Assembly (NCBI GenBank): GCA_947462875.1
Contig: CANHQJ010000032.1
Span: forward strand, 1-34,803
Length of the DNA stretch: 34,803 bases
Origin: Verrucomicrobiia bacterium
GTDB taxonomy: Bacteria > Verrucomicrobiota > Verrucomicrobiia > Verrucomicrobiales > Akkermansiaceae
Reading direction: 5' to 3'
Shown here: positions 32,651-34,803 of the stretch, in pieces
Layout of the letters: the number at the start of each line of letters is the position of its first letter
How positions within the stretch are numbered: position 1 is the stretch's first letter
Made by a program: the position numbers and the translations under genes
Notes under the pieces: generated by a model
Told to the model about the DNA's origin: nothing
Databases searched by the model: none
The model's input: only the letters and a program-made list of their open reading frames with translations

Positions 32651-33621
32651 GGGGCGATGAGGTTGCGGTTATTACGCAGGGCGACCCGTAGCTTCGCGCT
32701 ACGGGCCCGGGGGTTCGAGGTGAGTTCGGCTTGCCCTGCGCTTATGGACTTTCGCACCGGCAGGGTGAGGTGGTGCTCCGGGTTATCGCGCGGCGCGGGC
32801 CAGGTGGGGTCATCGATGTAGGGCTTCGCACGATGTTGCAAAAACTGTTTCACCATCCGGTCTTCCAGGCTATGGAAGGTGATCACCAACAATCGGCCAC
32901 CGGGGGCGAGGCATCGCACGGCGGCTTCCAGCGCATCGTGCAGCAGCGACAGCTCCTCGTTGATGCGCATGCGGATCGCCTGAAACGTGCGGGTCGCGGG
33001 ATGGGTGCGGCCATGCCTGCCGAGAGCGGACTCGATGCACGATGCGAGATCTCCCGTGCGGGTGAATGGTGTTTTGCGGCGGCGCTCGGTGATCAAGCTC
33101 GCGATGCGGCGGGCCTGCGGCTCTTCGCCGAACTCGCGCAAGACCTGCACCATTTCCGCCTCGCTGGCGGCGTTGACAAAATCAGCGGCGGTCATCACCG
33201 CGTTCGGCCCCATGCGCATGTCGAGCGGACCGTCTTTCTGAAACGAAAAGCCGCGCTCGGCGCAATCGAGCTGATGCGAGGACACGCCGAGATCCAACAA
33301 AATCCCCTGCACCTGACCCGAGGCGGGCAGGCCGGGATGCTCGGCCATCTGCGAATAGTTCGCCTGAAAAACGTTGAGCTTGTCCGCATAAGCCGAGAGC
33401 CTGCGGGTGGCATACGCGATCGCTTCAGGATCGCGATCGATGCCGAGAACCGTGGCACCTTTTTGCAAAAACAAGGAAGTGTGGCCACCGCCACCGAGGG
33501 TGCCATCGATGATCACATCGCCGGGTTTCGCGTCCATCCATTGATCGACCTCGGCGGGCAAGACAGGAAGATGATATGGCGGGAGAGGAGCCGTCCCTTG
33601 CTCCTCATCCCGCCCAGCCAT
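32647..33621 (-). CDS. rsmH: 16S rRNA (cytosine1402-N4)-methyltransferase RsmH
   Basis: From the ATG at 33621 the protein has 324 residues, the usual RsmH size. YHLPVLPAEVDQWM is the family start, DGTLGGGGHTSLFL is SAM motif I, GILLDLGVSSHQLDCAERGFSF and DGPLDMRMGPNA follow, and RMRINEELSLLHDAL and VITFHSLEDRMVKQF are strongly conserved. The enzyme methylates C1402 of 16S rRNA. The frame is open upstream to 33912, just after the mraZ stop, and beyond. Other starts are ATG 33777 and 33912, the latter giving 421 residues. The upstream stretch and the first 15 residues (MAGRDEEQGTAPLPP) derive from a palindromic repeat present twice in frame, so the original start region has been altered. Confidence 0.93.
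   Translation of the reverse strand: MAGRDEEQGTAPLPPYHLPVLPAEVDQWMDAKPGDVIIDGTLGGGGHTSLFLQKGATVLGIDRDPEAIAYATRRLSAYADKLNVFQANYSQMAEHPGLPASGQVQGILLDLGVSSHQLDCAERGFSFQKDGPLDMRMGPNAVMTAADFVNAASEAEMVQVLREFGEEPQARRIASLITERRRKTPFTRTGDLASCIESALGRHGRTHPATRTFQAIRMRINEELSLLHDALEAAVRCLAPGGRLLVITFHSLEDRMVKQFLQHRAKPYIDDPTWPAPRDNPEHHLTLPVRKSISAGQAELTSNPRARSAKLRVALRNNRNLIAP
33578..33614. repeat. Palindromic repeat, copy 1, inside the 5' end of rsmH
   Basis: GGCGGGAGAGGAGC and GCTCCTCATCCCGCC form a 14-bp stem with a single bulged A around an eight-base loop (CGTCCCTT). With the following CAGCCATAAGAAA the unit is nearly identical to copy 2, with one difference in about 50 bases. Read in the rsmH frame it encodes FLMAGRDEEQGTAPLPP. 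Confidence 0.85.
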
Positions 33622-33733
33622 AAGAAAAGTGGTTGGCTTGCGATCGGTGATGCGCTGATCCAGCGCCACATCAGGCATCGCGGGTGCCGCAGCCATGGCC
33701 CAGGCCCGGGCTGGCATCACGGCGGAAAAAATT

Positions 33734-33770
33734 GGCGGGAGAGGAGCCGTCCCTTGCTCCTCGTCCCGCC
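33734..33770. repeat. Palindromic repeat, copy 2, between mraZ and rsmH
   Basis: The same stem as copy 1, 156 bases (52 codons) away, thus in the same reading frame. Position 33763 has G where copy 1 has A. A short unrelated palindrome, CCTGC-GTCC-GCAGG, lies further upstream at 33864-33877. Confidence 0.85.
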
Positions 33771-33920
33771 CAGCCATAAGAAAGTTCACCCATGCGAGAG
33801 GCTTTTTTTTTGCCATGCCCGCACCATTCGCTTCCCCCACCAAACGAGCTAAGGCACCACGCACCTGCGTCCGCAGGGTGGTCAAGCTCGTGAATGTGAG
33901 AGGAAATGTCATAAAAAATG

Positions 33921-34382
33921 TTAGAAAATACCCAGATCGCCAAAGGCCTCGTTGACATTGGATGTCTGCTGCTCGAGCACTTTGCCGTAGTCCGCGCTGT
34001 TGAAGATATCGAAATACTTGCCGCGCCCGACCATCGTCACCGTGGACTCCGCCTCTAGATTGGCGCGCAGGCTCCATTCTTTAGGAATGAGCAGCTTGCC
34101 CTGATTGTTCACGCTCACGGGCAGAATCCCGGCATGCAGCAATTCCAAAGCCTCGCGGATCTGACCCATGCTGCGATTCGGATACTCGCGAATGTCGCGC
34201 TCCATGTCCGCAAAGGCCTCCAAGGTCAGCACCCGCACGCAGGGAATGCCATAGCGCTTGGATTGCTGCAAAATCAACTGCGCCCCTTCTTCCGGACGCC
34301 AGTGCGCAGGGATGGCCACCCGATATTTCGGGTCCATCTTGTGCTCCTGGAAGCCGTTGAATTGGGAAAGGACGATGCTCAT
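33921..34382 (-). CDS. mraZ: Transcriptional regulator MraZ
   Basis: A 153-residue protein with two SpoVT/AbrB-like swapped-hairpin DNA-binding halves: FNGFQEHKMDPKYRVAIPAHWR at the start and LPVSVNNQGKLLIPKEWSLRANL in the second half; the D-x-K-x-R-V-x-I-P and N-x-x-G-K-L-x-I-P motifs are the family signatures. MraZ forms a ring, binds direct repeats at its own promoter and represses the dcw operon. It heads the cluster here, as in most bacteria. Two heptamers ATACGCT spaced by 10 bp overlap its start codon. No Shine-Dalgarno sequence is visible before the ATG at 34382. Confidence 0.93.
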   Translation of the reverse strand: MSIVLSQFNGFQEHKMDPKYRVAIPAHWRPEEGAQLILQQSKRYGIPCVRVLTLEAFADMERDIREYPNRSMGQIREALELLHAGILPVSVNNQGKLLIPKEWSLRANLEAESTVTMVGRGKYFDIFNSADYGKVLEQQTSNVNEAFGDLGIF

Positions 34383-34397
34383 ACGCTATAATACGCT
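34381..34397 (-). promoter_or_regulatory. Tandem heptamers at the mraZ start, possible MraZ operator
   Basis: On the minus strand AGCGTAT occurs twice with exactly one 10-bp helical turn between the copies (34397-34391 and 34387-34381), the second running into the ATG. MraZ is known to bind short direct repeats with about 10-bp period near its promoter. The known E. coli box is TGGGN, so this assignment is by layout only. TATTAT (34393-34388) between them could also act as a -10 box. Confidence 0.35.
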
Positions 34398-34409
34398 TGC
34401 GTGCATTTC

Positions 34410-34438
34410 AGTACACCTGAAAAACTTTTCGAGGTCAA
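34410..34438 (-). promoter_or_regulatory. Predicted promoter of the dcw cluster
   Basis: On the minus strand TTGACC (34438-34433) and TGTACT (34415-34410) are 17 nt apart; 27 nt lie between the -10 box and the mraZ ATG. The -35 box matches at five of six positions, the -10 box at four. Confidence 0.45.
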
Positions 34439-34597
34439 ACATTTTTTACGGGTACACTTCATTTTTTTTAGCCTTTTCCCGCGGGCATCGATTCCGACAA
34501 AAAATCATTGAAAATCAACGACTTACAGAAATTATTTTGCCGGATAATTCAATCAATTTTTCCCGATATTTAAGGTTTCCGAAAAATTTAGCTTGCC

Positions 34598-34626
34598 TTT
34601 GGAGCAAAAGTCTCCGGAATTTTTTT
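34598..34626 (+). terminator. Hairpin plus T tract in AT-rich non-coding DNA
   Basis: TTTGGAG pairs with CTCCGGA (with two G-T pairs) around a seven-base loop and is followed by ATTTTTTT, the form of an intrinsic terminator read on the plus strand. No plus-strand gene is seen upstream, so it may end antisense transcription or be a remnant. Confidence 0.4.
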
Positions 34627-34658
34627 AGGAAAACGTTTCCGCCCATCGGCTACCGCCT

Positions 34659-34729
34659 GTTGCCTCATAATTCGAGCACACCCAAAGGTTCCTGAATGAT
34701 CGGGATCGTTGCCTCATAATTGAGACACC
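34659..34729. repeat. Two direct repeats, possible terminal repeats of an insertion sequence
   Basis: GTTGCCTCATAATTCGAGCAC (34659-34679) recurs as GTTGCCTCATAATTGAGACAC at 34708-34728, 49 bases apart. Multiple short repeats at an end are a feature of IS21-type and some other insertion sequences. No transposase is visible and the window ends 74 bases later. Confidence 0.45.
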
Positions 34730-34803
34730 ATAGCGGCTTTGTTTTTGGTGGTTGGTTTGGTTGCCCCTGCGGGCGCTTCGGAGCGTAGCGGAGGAGCGCC
34801 CGC

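Larger units (their letters stand above)
34440..34803. other. AT-rich non-coding region ending in a palindrome
   Basis: No gene is supported in the last 420 bases. Bases 34440-34640 are AT-rich with many A and T runs, unlike the GC-rich dcw genes. The end holds the two direct repeats and a 9-bp palindrome GCGGGCGCT/AGCGCCCGC (34769-34803) that is cut by the window edge. Confidence 0.6.

Noticed and set aside
30392-32821. Very long plus-strand open frame of 809 codons opposite the PBP and ftsL-like genes
   Set aside because: It mirrors GC-rich genes whose minus-strand products are unmistakable; its translation has no family features and is Gly/His/Asp-rich as expected for antisense frames.
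34258-34695. Plus-strand 145-codon open frame at the right end
   Set aside because: It overlaps mraZ antisense and continues into AT-rich non-coding DNA with no plausible start signal.

Overview
The window looks like a chromosomal segment from a Gram-negative, peptidoglycan-building bacterium, most likely a member of Verrucomicrobiota (Verrucomicrobiae). The phylum call is an inference from gene content and style: secreted proteins with aspartate-rich calcium repeats, a GH75-type domain, a division and cell wall (dcw) cluster with a LysM gene inside it, short palindrome-rich intergenic repeats, few visible Shine-Dalgarno sites, and GC-rich coding DNA. No 16S gene is present, so genus cannot be given.

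Left part (1-5001, all minus strand): the start of an IS3-type transposase runs off the left edge. Next to it lies an AT-rich set of envelope or secreted proteins: a small membrane-anchored protein that appears frameshifted, a HEAT-like anchored protein, a large secreted metzincin-like protease with calcium repeats, and a secreted proline-rich partner. After a palindrome-rich gap come glutaminyl-peptide cyclotransferase, parB (no parA nearby) and a secreted beta-propeller lactonase.

Middle part (8451-17292): a YqjD/YqjE/YqjK-like membrane stress module, two tandem PilT-type ATPases, an LTxxQ-like helical membrane protein and a parvulin-type prolyl isomerase lie on the plus strand. A string of small hairpins separates them from tRNA-Asp(GTC), fabD and mgtE, the last followed by a very small kinase-fold protein.

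Accessory island (17300-23020): a membrane-anchored GH75-type protein is translationally coupled (ATGA overlap) to a protein that joins an N-terminal SLOG-like nucleotide-sensing domain to four membrane segments in a SLATT-like arrangement. Proteins of that kind are predicted sensor-effectors in bacterial conflict systems. This pair is the best candidate here for an undescribed system. A divergent SAH-hydrolase-like protein and a small membrane protein coupled to an RmlD-type reductase follow.

Right part (23017-34382, minus strand): a compact dcw cluster reads mraZ-rsmH-ftsL-like-ftsI-murE-murF-mraY-murD-LysM-ftsW, mostly with overlapping start and stop codons. murG, murC, ddl, ftsQ, ftsA and ftsZ do not follow. 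MurE carries the DNPR motif of meso-diaminopimelate-adding enzymes. The mraZ-rsmH junction has been invaded by two in-frame copies of a palindromic repeat. The last 420 bases are AT-rich non-coding DNA with repeat and possible insertion-sequence ends.

Several genes (parB, fabD, GH75-like, SAHH-like, 103-residue membrane protein) have a sigma70-like promoter whose -10 box ends only 6-9 nt before the start codon, which predicts leaderless mRNAs.
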